Source: Rhodocyclales bacterium
GTDB taxonomy: Bacteria > Pseudomonadota > Gammaproteobacteria > Burkholderiales > Rhodocyclaceae
Direction of reading: 5' to 3'
NCBI GenBank assembly: GCA_016214145.1
Contig: JACRPA010000003.1
Coordinates: forward strand, 186,001 to 250,000
Length of the DNA stretch: 64,000 nucleotides
The notes under the pieces are model-generated. The model was not told where the DNA came from. It saw only the letters and a program-made list of their open reading frames with translations, and searched no databases. Shown piece after piece: positions 47,779 to 54,975 of this stretch. A program made the position numbers and the translations under genes. Position 1 is the stretch's first letter. Each line of letters begins with the position of its first letter.

Positions 47779-48611
47779 TACGGCTTGTTGCGCTTGAATA
47801 TCGACCTGAGCCCAGCCATTGCGGCAATTGCCACCCCGACAATCACTTTCCAGAAAGCCGCGAGGAAACCGCCGATCACGGCCCAGAAGCCTTTCTTGGT
47901 GGCGACAGCGGCTGCGCCCCCGACGATCAGGGCGGCAAGTCCATACTCCGCAATCTTGTCCCCCTGCTTGAACTCGGCGTACTTTTCGCCGGAAACATAA
48001 TCGAATTGGTTGAGCGAGGCCTTGAAATCCTGGGTGTTCGCGGTGAGCGCATCCAGATCCGATACCAGTATTGCGCTCATGACGCCCGATCTGCCCAGCA
48101 ATCGGCTGGTGTAGTTGGCGACCGATTTGCCATTCTCTGCTTTGAGTCTCAAGCCCCATTCCAACCGCTTGGATTGGGCATCGTAGTGCGGGGGAACCAC
48201 CCATCCGTCGGTATAAATTGCAGGCATCCCCAAGCGCTTGCGTTCCTCGTTGCCCGGGCCGTCGGATTCCTTCAGCGATTTCAAAAGTGCATCCGGATCG
48301 ATTTTTTCATCGTCCTTCACATAACCGGAGGGCTTGAATGTAAATACCGCGAACCAGTCCAGTGTCTGGGGCCCGAACATGTAGTGCCCGTCCACGGGCG
48401 GGTTTCCCTGCAGCTCGAGGAATCGGCGAGTGTTGGTTGCGTCGAGGAACACATGTCCCTCGGGGACCTTGATGGTTGCCTTGTCGGCGATGCGGCCTTC
48501 AGTCGGACCGACTTGCCAGGCAAGATTTTTTAGCGCAGTTGCTGCCGCTGAATCCGCCTGGCCCCAAACGACCAGCGGCCATATCAGCAACATCCCGAGA
48601 ACGTATCGCAT
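47778..48611 (-). CDS. DUF2167-family secreted/membrane-anchored protein
   Basis: 277 residues with signal peptide MRYVLGMLLIWPLVVWGQA, a globular DUF2167-like domain (GPTEGRIADKATIKVPEGH, FLDATNTRRFLEL, GWVVPPHYDAQSKRLEWGLR) and C-terminal hydrophobic helices (YGLAALIVGGAAAVATKKGFW, FLAAFWKVIVGVAIAAMAGL). The domain's function is not known. First gene of the four-gene operon. In its 5' leader, TTCGAGGA-AAGC-TCCTCGAA (48635-48654) forms a perfect hairpin. Lower G+C than the flanking lut and Fe-S genes. Confidence 0.78.
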   Translation of the reverse strand: MRYVLGMLLIWPLVVWGQADSAAATALKNLAWQVGPTEGRIADKATIKVPEGHVFLDATNTRRFLELQGNPPVDGHYMFGPQTLDWFAVFTFKPSGYVKDDEKIDPDALLKSLKESDGPGNEERKRLGMPAIYTDGWVVPPHYDAQSKRLEWGLRLKAENGKSVANYTSRLLGRSGVMSAILVSDLDALTANTQDFKASLNQFDYVSGEKYAEFKQGDKIAEYGLAALIVGGAAAVATKKGFWAVIGGFLAAFWKVIVGVAIAAMAGLRSIFKRNKP

Positions 48612-48634
48612 ATCTCCCCCTTGCTGAATTATGC

Positions 48635-48654
48635 TTCGAGGAAAGCTCCTCGAA
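48635..48654 (-). promoter_or_regulatory. Hairpin in the leader of the DUF2167 operon
   Basis: Perfect 8-bp inverted repeat TTCGAGGA/TCCTCGAA with a 4-nt loop about 25 bp before the start codon, in an A/T-rich stretch; AAGGGGGAG follows as ribosome binding site. It may be an operator or an mRNA structure. Confidence 0.45.
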
Positions 48655-48829
48655 TAAATGCTATTGCAATACTATACCCTCGCCATTTCACAATGAACAG
48701 CATTCAGCGCGCCGTGCAAACTTTCAAAATGAAGCAGTCGGCTTCGGTTTTTTCAGTGAAATGCGAAGCTGGGCCTTTGGATTCTCCGGCGCGCGGCGGC
48801 GACCTCGTCGGCTGGACAAGTCTGAAAAA

Positions 48830-49255
48830 CTACCCCCAGGGATTGACCACGGCCAGTCCTGCAATGCCCTTGAAGTCCTTGCCGTTGCGGGTGGCCAGGC
48901 CCAGGTTGTGGCGCAATGCCGTGGCGGCGATCTGGGCGTCTTCGGTGGAGATGGCTTGCCCGCTGCGCATGCGCGCGGCGACGAGCAGCGCGTACTCGGC
49001 GGCGCAGCAGCCGTCGAACGGCAGGGTGCTTCCGGCGAAGTCCTCCACGAACATCTGCTCGGCCGCCGATGCCAGGCCATTGCGGCGCTTGCCGGCGGGT
49101 AGCAGCGCGATGCCCAGCAGTATTTCGGCGCGGGTGACGGCGCTGACGAAATAGGACGCCCTCTGCTGACGGCCGAACCAGTCCAGCACCTCGGCCGCGG
49201 GTTTCGGCCGCATGAGTTCGGACAGCACGTTGGTGTCGAGCAGGATGCCGCCCAT
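48830..49255 (-). CDS. PIN-domain toxin ribonuclease, FitB/VapC type
   Basis: 141-residue PIN nuclease, toxin of a type II toxin-antitoxin pair. Acidic active-site residues appear in LLDTNVLSELMRP, VTRAEILLG, STEDAQIAATA and ATRNGKDF, and the sequence is closest to the FitB subgroup. Lies 2 bp after its antitoxin gene. It is near the right-hand end of island 2. Target RNA not predictable. Confidence 0.9.
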   Translation of the reverse strand: MGGILLDTNVLSELMRPKPAAEVLDWFGRQQRASYFVSAVTRAEILLGIALLPAGKRRNGLASAAEQMFVEDFAGSTLPFDGCCAAEYALLVAARMRSGQAISTEDAQIAATALRHNLGLATRNGKDFKGIAGLAVVNPWG

Positions 49256-49257
49256 GC

Positions 49258-49503
49258 TCAGCCTTTCGGCGCCGGGGGCAGGCGCGCCGCGCGCCGCTTC
49301 GGAATCGGCAGGGTGTCGGCCTTGAGGCCGGCGAAACGCCGGTGTATCCGTTGCGCGAAGTCCGGCCCGGCGGCCTGCGTCTGCACGGCCCGGCGCAGAA
49401 TGTCGCGCGCCTCCTGTTCCATCGAACAGCCATGGCGCGCCGCCTGCTGGCGCAGCAGGCTTTTCAGTTCATCGTCCAGATTGCGGATCGTCAAATTGGC
49501 CAT
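49258..49503 (-). CDS. Antitoxin, FitA-like ribbon-helix-helix protein
   Basis: 81 residues; MANLTIRNLDDELKSLLRQQ followed by HGCSMEQEARDILRRAV is the FitA ribbon-helix-helix DNA-binding and dimerisation region. The C-terminal tail (PKRRAARLPPAPKG) probably wraps the toxin. Start set at 49503 where homology begins, shorter than the track ORF. Precedes the PIN toxin and should autoregulate the pair from the upstream ATGCATGCATTGTAAT region, which contains palindromic ATGCAT. Confidence 0.88.
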   Translation of the reverse strand: MANLTIRNLDDELKSLLRQQAARHGCSMEQEARDILRRAVQTQAAGPDFAQRIHRRFAGLKADTLPIPKRRAARLPPAPKG

Positions 49504-49582
49504 GGCATTCCCCCGAGTGCACGCAATGCATGCATTGTAATCAACCAGGCCGCCTCCGGCAAGGCGGGCGCATGGCTTCTCC

Positions 49583-49660
49583 CGCACCGCCGACATCGAG
49601 CAGACCGTGACGATGGGCGCGCACGGGCCTTATCGGGTGCACATCATCCTCGTCGGTTAG
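49583..49660 (+). pseudogene. Remnant of lutC 3' end (duplicated flank of island 2)
   Basis: 68 bases (49583-49650) are identical by eye to 45828-45895 in lutC and continue in frame as RTADIEQTVTMGAHGP to IILVG and a TAG stop. The last three codons differ from intact lutC only synonymously. It has no start and is the broken end of the original gene. Confidence 0.92.
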
Positions 49661-49897
49661 CCCCCTTCATTCCCGCAGAAGCGGGACGCCGCCCGCCGGC
49701 CGTTTGCCCGCCGCCGCCCCGGCTTCCTTGCGCTGATTTGATGTAGCGCAATGATCTTCGTAAAACTTGATCCAACCCCTTTTCCCAGTCGGAAGCCGCT
49801 TGTATCATCGCGCGACTTCTGACGGCGTCCGCATGAATTCGGCTGGCCGCGAGATTTTCTGCTTTCAATTATTTCCGTTTAAAGGAGGACTGCATTG
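49661..49897 (+). promoter_or_regulatory. Upstream region of the Fe-S/NrfD/cytochrome operon
   Basis: No gene. It begins with TCATTCCCGCAGAAGCGGGA, a short REP-like hairpin. At 49728-49751 there is an inverted repeat TTGCGCT/AGCGCAA with a 10-nt spacer, overlapping TTGATGTAGCGCAA, which partly fits an FNR-type site (TTGAT-N4-ATCAA). AAAGGAGG lies before the start of the Fe-S gene. Regulation by an FNR-like protein is possible but weakly supported. Confidence 0.4.
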
Positions 49898-50989
49898 ATG
49901 AACTCCAACGAGACTCCCCCGGCCGATCCGGCCAAGGAGCTATCGGCTGAATGTCCGGCGCCGCCGGCGTCGGCGGATCCCGCCGCCAGCGCCCTGAAGA
50001 CGTCGCGCCGCGACTTCCTCAAGGCCGGCGGCATGCTGAGCCTGTCCTCGCTGATGGGCACCGGGGCGCTGATGGCCCAGTCCGAGGACGCCCACGCGGC
50101 GGCCGAATGGGCCGAGCACTTCCAGAAGAACTACCGCCTGATGACGCCCGAGGAGAAGAACGAGGCGCGCCTCCGGCTGGAACGGCGCCATTCCCAGGAA
50201 TACGGCAAGCAGGTCACGGTCGATATCACCGATGCCCAGCCCGGCATGCTCATGGGCTACGCCCTGAACATCCGCAAGTGCATCGGCTGCCGCCGCTGCG
50301 TGCATGCCTGCGTCGCCGAGAACAACCAGTCGCGCGGCAGCAAGCCCGGCGAAAAGATCGAGTGGATCCAGGTGCTGCGCATGGAGCGCGGCGAGTTCGC
50401 CAAGGACAAGATGAACCACGGCTATCCCGAGGGGCTCGGCATCCAGGTCGGCGGCAACGCCTACACCCCGGCCGGCCAGGTGCTCGAGGGCCAGTACCAC
50501 TACCAGCCCGAGGCGGTGCCGGAGAAGGACGCCACCTACATGCCGATCGCCTGCATGCAGTGCGAGAAGCCGCCCTGCGTCAAGGTCTGCCCGGTGCGCA
50601 CGACCTACCGCGAGGCCGACGGCCCGGTGGTGATCGACTACAACTGGTGCATCGGCTGCCGCATGTGCATGGGCGCCTGCCCCTACTGGGCGCGCCGCAT
50701 CAACCTGACCAGCCCGGTCCTGCCGAAGGAAGAGATGAACCCGGTGACGCACTACCTCGGCAACCGCCCGCGCATGCGCGGCGTCGTCGAGAAGTGCCAC
50801 TGGTGCCTGCAGCGCACCCGCCACAACCGCTACCCGGCCTGCGTCGAGGTCTGCCCGGTCGGCGCGCGCAAGTTCGGCAACCTGCTTGATCCGGAAAGCG
50901 AAGTGAGCAAGATTCTCGAGCGGAAGAACGTCTTCCGTCTCAAGGCCGAGCTCAACACCTTCCCGAAATTCTTCTACTTCTACGATTGA
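49898..50989 (+). CDS. Tat-exported ferredoxin-type Fe-S protein (DsrO/PsrB-like)
   Basis: 363 residues with a twin-arginine signal (TSRRDFLKAGGMLSLSS). Four-cysteine clusters recur: CIGCRRCVHAC, CMQCEKPPCVKVCP, CIGCRMCMGACP, and CHWC...CVEVCPVGARK, so up to four [4Fe-4S] centres. This is the electron-transfer subunit type paired with NrfD-like quinol proteins. No molybdopterin catalytic subunit follows; a multiheme cytochrome does. Start ATG 49898; a TTG at 49895 is also in frame with the strong AAAGGAGG. Confidence 0.9.
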   Translation: MNSNETPPADPAKELSAECPAPPASADPAASALKTSRRDFLKAGGMLSLSSLMGTGALMAQSEDAHAAAEWAEHFQKNYRLMTPEEKNEARLRLERRHSQEYGKQVTVDITDAQPGMLMGYALNIRKCIGCRRCVHACVAENNQSRGSKPGEKIEWIQVLRMERGEFAKDKMNHGYPEGLGIQVGGNAYTPAGQVLEGQYHYQPEAVPEKDATYMPIACMQCEKPPCVKVCPVRTTYREADGPVVIDYNWCIGCRMCMGACPYWARRINLTSPVLPKEEMNPVTHYLGNRPRMRGVVEKCHWCLQRTRHNRYPACVEVCPVGARKFGNLLDPESEVSKILERKNVFRLKAELNTFPKFFYFYD

Positions 50990-50999
50990 GGAGCGAGCC

Positions 51000-52214
51000 G
51001 TGCAACAACTGACCAGTTTCGCTGCCGACTACACGCGATACGTCCTCAAGGGCGGCACCAAGTTCTACGCCTGGATGGGTTCCCTCGCGGTGCTCATCAT
51101 TGGCATGATGTACGTGTTCTACCTGCAGAACACCGAGGGCCTGATCGTCACCGGCATGACCAGCCAGATCCACGACGGCCTGTATTTCGCCAACCTGGTC
51201 TTCCTCGTCGGCGTCGCCGCCGGGGCGGTGACCATCGTCTTCCCGGCCTATGTCTACCACCACGAGGGCATGCACAAGGTCACGGTGCTGGGCGAGATGC
51301 TGGCGATCTCCGCGGTGATCATGGTGACCATGTTCGTCTTCGCCCACATGGGGCGGCCGGACCGCCTCTGGCACATGATCCCGCTCATCGGCATCTACAA
51401 TTTCCCGCACTCGATGCTGGGCTGGGACGTGCTGGTGCTCACCGGCTACCTGATCCTCAACGCCATCTGCGGCTTCTACTACCTGTGGGTGAAATACACG
51501 GGCGGGGAGATCAACAGGAAGTTCTTCATGCCGCTGGTGTACATCTCGATCGTCTGGGCGCTGTCCATCCACACCGTCACGGCCTTCCTGATCGCGACCA
51601 TGCCGGCGCGCCCGATGTGGTTCCACGGCATGATGCCGATCCGCTTCATCGCCACGGCGTTCGCGGCGGGCCCGTGCCTGATCATCCTGGCCTTCCTGAT
51701 CGTCCGCAGGAACACCAAGATGTGGGTCGAGGACAGCGCGATCGACCTGCTGTCGACCATCGTCACCTGGTGCCTCGGCATCGCGCTGTTCCTGACCATG
51801 TCGGAGGTCGTCGTCGAGCTGTACGCCCGCACCGAGCACGCCAACGGCCTCTACTACCTGATGTTCGGCCTGCACGGCCTCACCGCTCTGGTGCCGTGGT
51901 TCTGGAGTTCCATCGTCCTCATGGTCGCCTCGTTCGTGCTGTTCCTCATCCCGGCCGTGCGCAAGAACTACAAGCTGCTGCCGATCCCCTGCGTCATGGC
52001 CTTCGCCGGCATCTGGATCGAGAAGGGCATGGGCCTGATCGTTCCCGGCTTCGTCCCGACGCCGATCGGCGAGGTGACCGAGTACTACCCGACCTTCGTC
52101 GAGTGGCTGCTGACCCTCGGCATCTGGGCCTTCGGCTTCTTCATCCTGACCATCCTGCTCAAGGGCGCCATCGGCATCCTGCAGGGCGAGATCAAGTACG
52201 GCGCGGCGAAGTGA
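51000..52214 (+). CDS. NrfD/PsrC/DsrP-family quinol-interacting membrane protein
   Basis: 404-residue protein of about ten transmembrane helices, for example WMGSLAVLIIGMMYVFYL and LYFANLVFLVGVAAGAVTIV. The family passes electrons between the quinone pool and a periplasmic Fe-S partner. GTG start at 51000 with AGGAG upstream, 10 bp after the Fe-S gene. With its partners it probably forms a quinol:cytochrome module. Whether it oxidises or reduces quinol is not evident. Confidence 0.9.
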   Translation: MQQLTSFAADYTRYVLKGGTKFYAWMGSLAVLIIGMMYVFYLQNTEGLIVTGMTSQIHDGLYFANLVFLVGVAAGAVTIVFPAYVYHHEGMHKVTVLGEMLAISAVIMVTMFVFAHMGRPDRLWHMIPLIGIYNFPHSMLGWDVLVLTGYLILNAICGFYYLWVKYTGGEINRKFFMPLVYISIVWALSIHTVTAFLIATMPARPMWFHGMMPIRFIATAFAAGPCLIILAFLIVRRNTKMWVEDSAIDLLSTIVTWCLGIALFLTMSEVVVELYARTEHANGLYYLMFGLHGLTALVPWFWSSIVLMVASFVLFLIPAVRKNYKLLPIPCVMAFAGIWIEKGMGLIVPGFVPTPIGEVTEYYPTFVEWLLTLGIWAFGFFILTILLKGAIGILQGEIKYGAAK

Positions 52215-52224
52215 GGCAACGACC

Positions 52225-53052
52225 ATGAAAAAACTTGCTATTTACACAGTGATTCTCGCCTTCTGCGGCAGCGCGTTCTACGCCGTCTCCGCCGCGGAAC
52301 AGGCGGCAGCACCGGCTGAACCGGCAAAGCAGGAGGCCGCAAAAGAGCCGCCCGTCTGCTTCGAAAGCCGCAAGGGCGCCTCGGAAGTCACCCAGCGCGA
52401 GATCAAGCCGGGCTGGCCCAACGTCAAGTGCTCGCCGACCACCGGCGCGGCGCTCTGGTACGGCGACCCCTACGAGGGCACCGTGCCGATGGGCAAGATG
52501 CCGGGGCTGGAGAAGATTCCCGAGGGCCACGCGCTCATCAAGCCGCGCTCCGAGAAGCTGGCCCTGATGCCGATGTGCGGCACCGCCTGCCACAACGGCG
52601 TCGGCCCGCAGTTCAATCCGCCCAAGCTGCCGAAGGACAAGCGGCCGACACCGATCCCGACCATGGGAGCGATGGTGCCCGACCTCGCGAATTTCCAGCA
52701 CGGCCGCGGCCGCATCTGGTGCCTCGATTGCCACCATACGACCAAGCGCAACATGCTGGTCGACCACTTCGGCGACCCGGTCAGCTTCGACCAGCCGCAG
52801 CTCCTGTGCGGCAAGTGCCACGGCGACAAGCTGCGCGACTGGCGCGACGGCATCCACGGCAAGCGCATCGGCGAGTTCGTCAGCAGCGGCAAGAAGCGCT
52901 GGTTCACCTGCACCGAGTGCCACAACCCGCACAACGTGCAGGACGGCGAGCGCAACCGCGGCTTCGTGCAGTTGCAGCCCGAGCCCTCGCCCCAGCTGCC
53001 CAAGGGCATGAAGGATGCGAAGCATGAGAAGCTGCATCCGATTCCGCACTGA
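52225..53052 (+). CDS. Periplasmic tetraheme cytochrome c
   Basis: 275 residues with signal peptide (KKLAIYTVILAFCGSAFYAVSA). Four heme-binding sites: CGTACH (a CX3CH form), CLDCHH, CGKCHG and CTECHN. A Pro/Ala-rich spacer follows the signal. One base overlaps the next start (TGATG). It is the likely electron partner of the Fe-S/NrfD pair, taking the place of a molybdopterin subunit. Its final partner is unknown. Confidence 0.87.
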   Translation: MKKLAIYTVILAFCGSAFYAVSAAEQAAAPAEPAKQEAAKEPPVCFESRKGASEVTQREIKPGWPNVKCSPTTGAALWYGDPYEGTVPMGKMPGLEKIPEGHALIKPRSEKLALMPMCGTACHNGVGPQFNPPKLPKDKRPTPIPTMGAMVPDLANFQHGRGRIWCLDCHHTTKRNMLVDHFGDPVSFDQPQLLCGKCHGDKLRDWRDGIHGKRIGEFVSSGKKRWFTCTECHNPHNVQDGERNRGFVQLQPEPSPQLPKGMKDAKHEKLHPIPH

Positions 53053-53480
53053 TGTCCGATACACCCGAGAAGCCGAATCCGCTCAGGGGCGATCCAGCCT
53101 GGGTCGCCCCGGCGCTGACGCGCGAGGAAAAAACCCGCAGCGTCGGCAAGACGCCGGTCTTCTTCGGCCCGCCGCTGGCCATCCTCACGGAAGGCCAGAA
53201 GAACACCATGGAGATCAGCGGCAAGCTCAACCGCACGGCGGAGCGCTACCTGGAAATCCAGCGGCACCACGGCCTCGATCTCTCGGAGCCGGAGCGAAAG
53301 TGCATCGCCCACATCTGCCACATCGGCTTCATGTCGCCGCTGGAAATACGCGAACTGCCCTTCGAGGTCAGCCTGAGCAAGTTCGAATGCGAAGGGCTGG
53401 ACAAGGCCGCGCTGGCAAAGAAGCTCGAAGCGGTCAGCTTCGCCGACCTCGTCGCCGTCGTCGAGTCGCTGGGGTTTTAA
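53052..53480 (+). CDS. Conserved small protein of the Fe-S/NrfD/cytochrome operon, unknown function
   Basis: 142 residues, no signal peptide or transmembrane segment seen, unrecognised. TPVFFGPPLAILTEGQKNTM and CIAHICHIGFMSPLEIRELP stand out; C-X3-C-H-like spacing in CIAHICH could be a fortuitous CX4CH and is unlikely to bind heme in the cytosol. Start overlaps the cytochrome stop by one base, so it is co-translated and probably an assembly or accessory factor. Confidence 0.6.
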   Translation: MSDTPEKPNPLRGDPAWVAPALTREEKTRSVGKTPVFFGPPLAILTEGQKNTMEISGKLNRTAERYLEIQRHHGLDLSEPERKCIAHICHIGFMSPLEIRELPFEVSLSKFECEGLDKAALAKKLEAVSFADLVAVVESLGF

Positions 53481-53484
53481 GGCC

Positions 53485-53889
53485 ATGCCGAACCGCGTGC
53501 AATGGGATCCGCGCCTCAGCGTGGGCAATGCAACCCTCGACGCCCAGCACCGGAACCTCCTGGCGCACTGCAACGCCCTGGCCGACTGCCTCGCCGAGGC
53601 AGGCTCCGAAGGCGACCGCAAGTTCCGCCAGGCCTTCGAGGAACTGATGGCCCTCGCGCGCGAGCACTTCGCCGCCGAGGAGGCGCTGCTCGCCTGCGGC
53701 GGCTATCCCGAGCTGGAAGAACACCGGCATGAGCGCGACGAGTTCGATTACCTGGCCGCCGAGATCGTCACCACGGAGAATTTCGACAAGGACGAGCTGC
53801 AGACCTTCCTCGCCCTGTGGTGGACCGGGCACATCCTCGGCTCCGCCAAAAAGCAGCGCGCCTTCCTGGAGCAGCAGCCGGCCGGCTGA
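53485..53889 (+). CDS. Hemerythrin-like protein with altered ligand
   Basis: 134 residues matching bacteriohemerythrin: LDAQHRNLL, HFAAEEALL, EEHRHERDEF and WWTGHILGSAKK. These give the usual His and Glu ligands of a diiron O2-binding site. In the last motif the normal HIXXXD aspartate is replaced by alanine (HILGSA), so metal binding may be incomplete or different. Five bp after the unknown gene. Following the stop is a repeat of AGCCGGCCGGCT that could form a hairpin. Possible O2 or NO sensor or scavenger for the respiratory module. Confidence 0.85.
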   Translation: MPNRVQWDPRLSVGNATLDAQHRNLLAHCNALADCLAEAGSEGDRKFRQAFEELMALAREHFAAEEALLACGGYPELEEHRHERDEFDYLAAEIVTTENFDKDELQTFLALWWTGHILGSAKKQRAFLEQQPAG

Positions 53890-53912
53890 AGCCGGCCGGC
53901 TGTGCCAGCCCC

Positions 53913-53937
53913 TTCCGTACCGCAGCGGCTGACTTTT
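53913..53937 (+). repeat. Dispersed ~25-bp motif upstream of ccdAB
   Basis: TTCCGTACCGCAG then CGGCTGACTTTTC. Pairs with the copy at 54632, bracketing the toxin-antitoxin genes. Confidence 0.65.
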
Positions 53938-53955
53938 CAGCACGGGAGGGCTGCA

Positions 53956-53994
53956 TTGACATGCGCTTGTCGATGCGCATAAACTGTGCGCATC
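53956..53994 (+). promoter_or_regulatory. ccdAB promoter with palindromic operator
   Basis: TTGACA (53956) and TAAACT (53980) with 18-bp spacing. GATGCGCA (53972) and TGCGCATC (53987) form an inverted repeat covering the -10, the expected operator for CcdA autoregulation. Confidence 0.75.
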
Positions 53995-54013
53995 ATAATG
54001 TTGGGGCCCTCCC

Positions 54014-54259
54014 ATGCCATCCACCCACAACGCCAATGCGCCGAAAAAAGCCACCAACCTCAGCATCAACGAGGATCTGCTGGCCAAGGCCCGGGAAATG
54101 AACATCAACCTCTCGGCGACCCTGGAGCAGGCCCTGGGCGAGGCCCTGAGGCAGCGGCAGCGGGAGCAATGGCTGGCCGAGAACAAGGAGGCCATTTCGG
54201 CCTATAACGCGCACGTCGAAAAGCATGGCGTGTTCAGCGACCGGCTGCGGAGCTTCTGA
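54014..54259 (+). CDS. ccdA: CcdA-type antitoxin
   Basis: 81 residues with an N-terminal ribbon-helix-helix (KKATNLSINEDLLAKARE) and the C-terminal toxin-binding segment WLAENKEAISAYNAHVEKHG, typical of CcdA. The stop overlaps the ccdB start (TGATG). Chromosomal copy. Confidence 0.93.
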   Translation: MPSTHNANAPKKATNLSINEDLLAKAREMNINLSATLEQALGEALRQRQREQWLAENKEAISAYNAHVEKHGVFSDRLRSF

Positions 54260-54576
54260 TGGCCCAGTTCAGCGTTCACCGCAACCCCAACCCGCAGACC
54301 AGGGCGCTCATGCCTTTCCTGCTCGACGTGCAGAGCGACCTGCTGGCCGACCTCGGCACGCGCGTGGTCGTGCCGCTCTGCCCGGCCTCGGCGATGAAGG
54401 GAAAGCTCGTCAGGACCCTGATGCCGGTTTTCCAGATCGACGGCAAGTCCTGCGCGATGCTCGCGCCGCAGCTTGCCGGCATCGAAAAGAAACAGATGGG
54501 GTCGGAAGTCGCCAGCCTCGCGGAACACCGCAACGAAATCATCGCCGCCCTCGATCTGCTGTTCACCGGCATCTGA
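54259..54576 (+). CDS. ccdB: CcdB-type toxin (gyrase poison)
   Basis: 105 residues beginning AQFSVHRNPNPQTRALMPF and ending with SEVASLAEHRNEIIAALDLL, a full-length CcdB fold protein; the family traps DNA gyrase. The C-terminal tryptophan-glycine-isoleucine of plasmid-F CcdB is replaced by LLFTGI, so activity on gyrase needs testing. Bracketed with ccdA by dispersed motif copies. Confidence 0.92.
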   Translation: MAQFSVHRNPNPQTRALMPFLLDVQSDLLADLGTRVVVPLCPASAMKGKLVRTLMPVFQIDGKSCAMLAPQLAGIEKKQMGSEVASLAEHRNEIIAALDLLFTGI

Positions 54577-54631
54577 CTCGACTCGTCATTCCCGCGAAAG
54601 CGGGAGTCGTGCGCCCGCAAAGGCTCCTTCT

Positions 54632-54656
54632 CGCCGTCCTGCAGCGGCTGACTTTT
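54632..54656 (+). repeat. Dispersed ~25-bp motif downstream of ccdB
   Basis: CGCCGTCCTGCAG then CGGCTGACTTTTC. Confidence 0.7.
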
Positions 54657-54795
54657 CCCGGAATGGAACCAGGGCATCATGCTTGATTGAAGCGCTATGA
54701 GAGGAAAGCCCCCGGTCGAGCGGACCCGGCTACTCCGTCAAAATGCCACGGCCTGCTCAGGCCGAGGACCAGGCCATATCTGCAAACCGCTGAGC

Positions 54796-54820
54796 AATAG
54801 TCAGTCTCCGCAGGACGGCG
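54796..54820 (-). repeat. Dispersed ~25-bp motif, inverted copy before pstS
   Basis: On the minus strand CGCCGTCCTGCGG then AGACTGACTATT. Confidence 0.65.
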
Positions 54821-54909
54821 AGGAGAATGGTTTTTGCAAGTACATGCGCGCCTGGCGCGCCGGAACGCGGCGGGGATGCCGCCTTCACATTGCCTGCCTA
54901 CCTGCCGGC

Positions 54910-54942
54910 CCGTAACAATCCCGTCACATTGACGACATAAAC
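54910..54942 (+). promoter_or_regulatory. Pho box and promoter of the pst operon
   Basis: Direct repeats CCGTAAC (54910) and CCGTCAC (54921) are 11 bp apart, the spacing of PhoB half-sites, and CATAAACTT follows as a possible -10. PhoB is encoded downstream, so phosphate-starvation activation is expected. Confidence 0.7.
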
Positions 54943-54975
54943 TTCGCTCCGCAATCACAGACAAGGAGCGAAGAC

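Larger units (their letters stand above)
54577..54909. other. Intergenic region between ccdB and pstS
   Basis: No convincing gene. It holds a REP-like hairpin CATTCCCGCGAAAGCGGGAG (54587-54606) and two copies of the dispersed motif (54632-54656 plus strand, 54796-54820 minus strand). The track's 54697..54915 ORF has no recognisable protein content. Confidence 0.7.

Noticed and set aside
47059-48204. 381-residue version of the island-2 membrane protein
   Set aside because: Its N-terminal 142 residues are out-of-frame DUF2167 coding sequence; a TAATG overlap and a hydrophobic N-terminus support the start at 47778.
46002-49503. Island 2 operon as a known named anti-phage system
   Set aside because: The island contains a TA pair and a protease/J-protein operon, but I could not match the set to any described defence system, so no such label is used.
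54697-54915. 72-residue ORF between ccdB and pstS
   Set aside because: Overlaps an inverted copy of the dispersed motif and the Pho box; no protein-like features or ribosome binding site.
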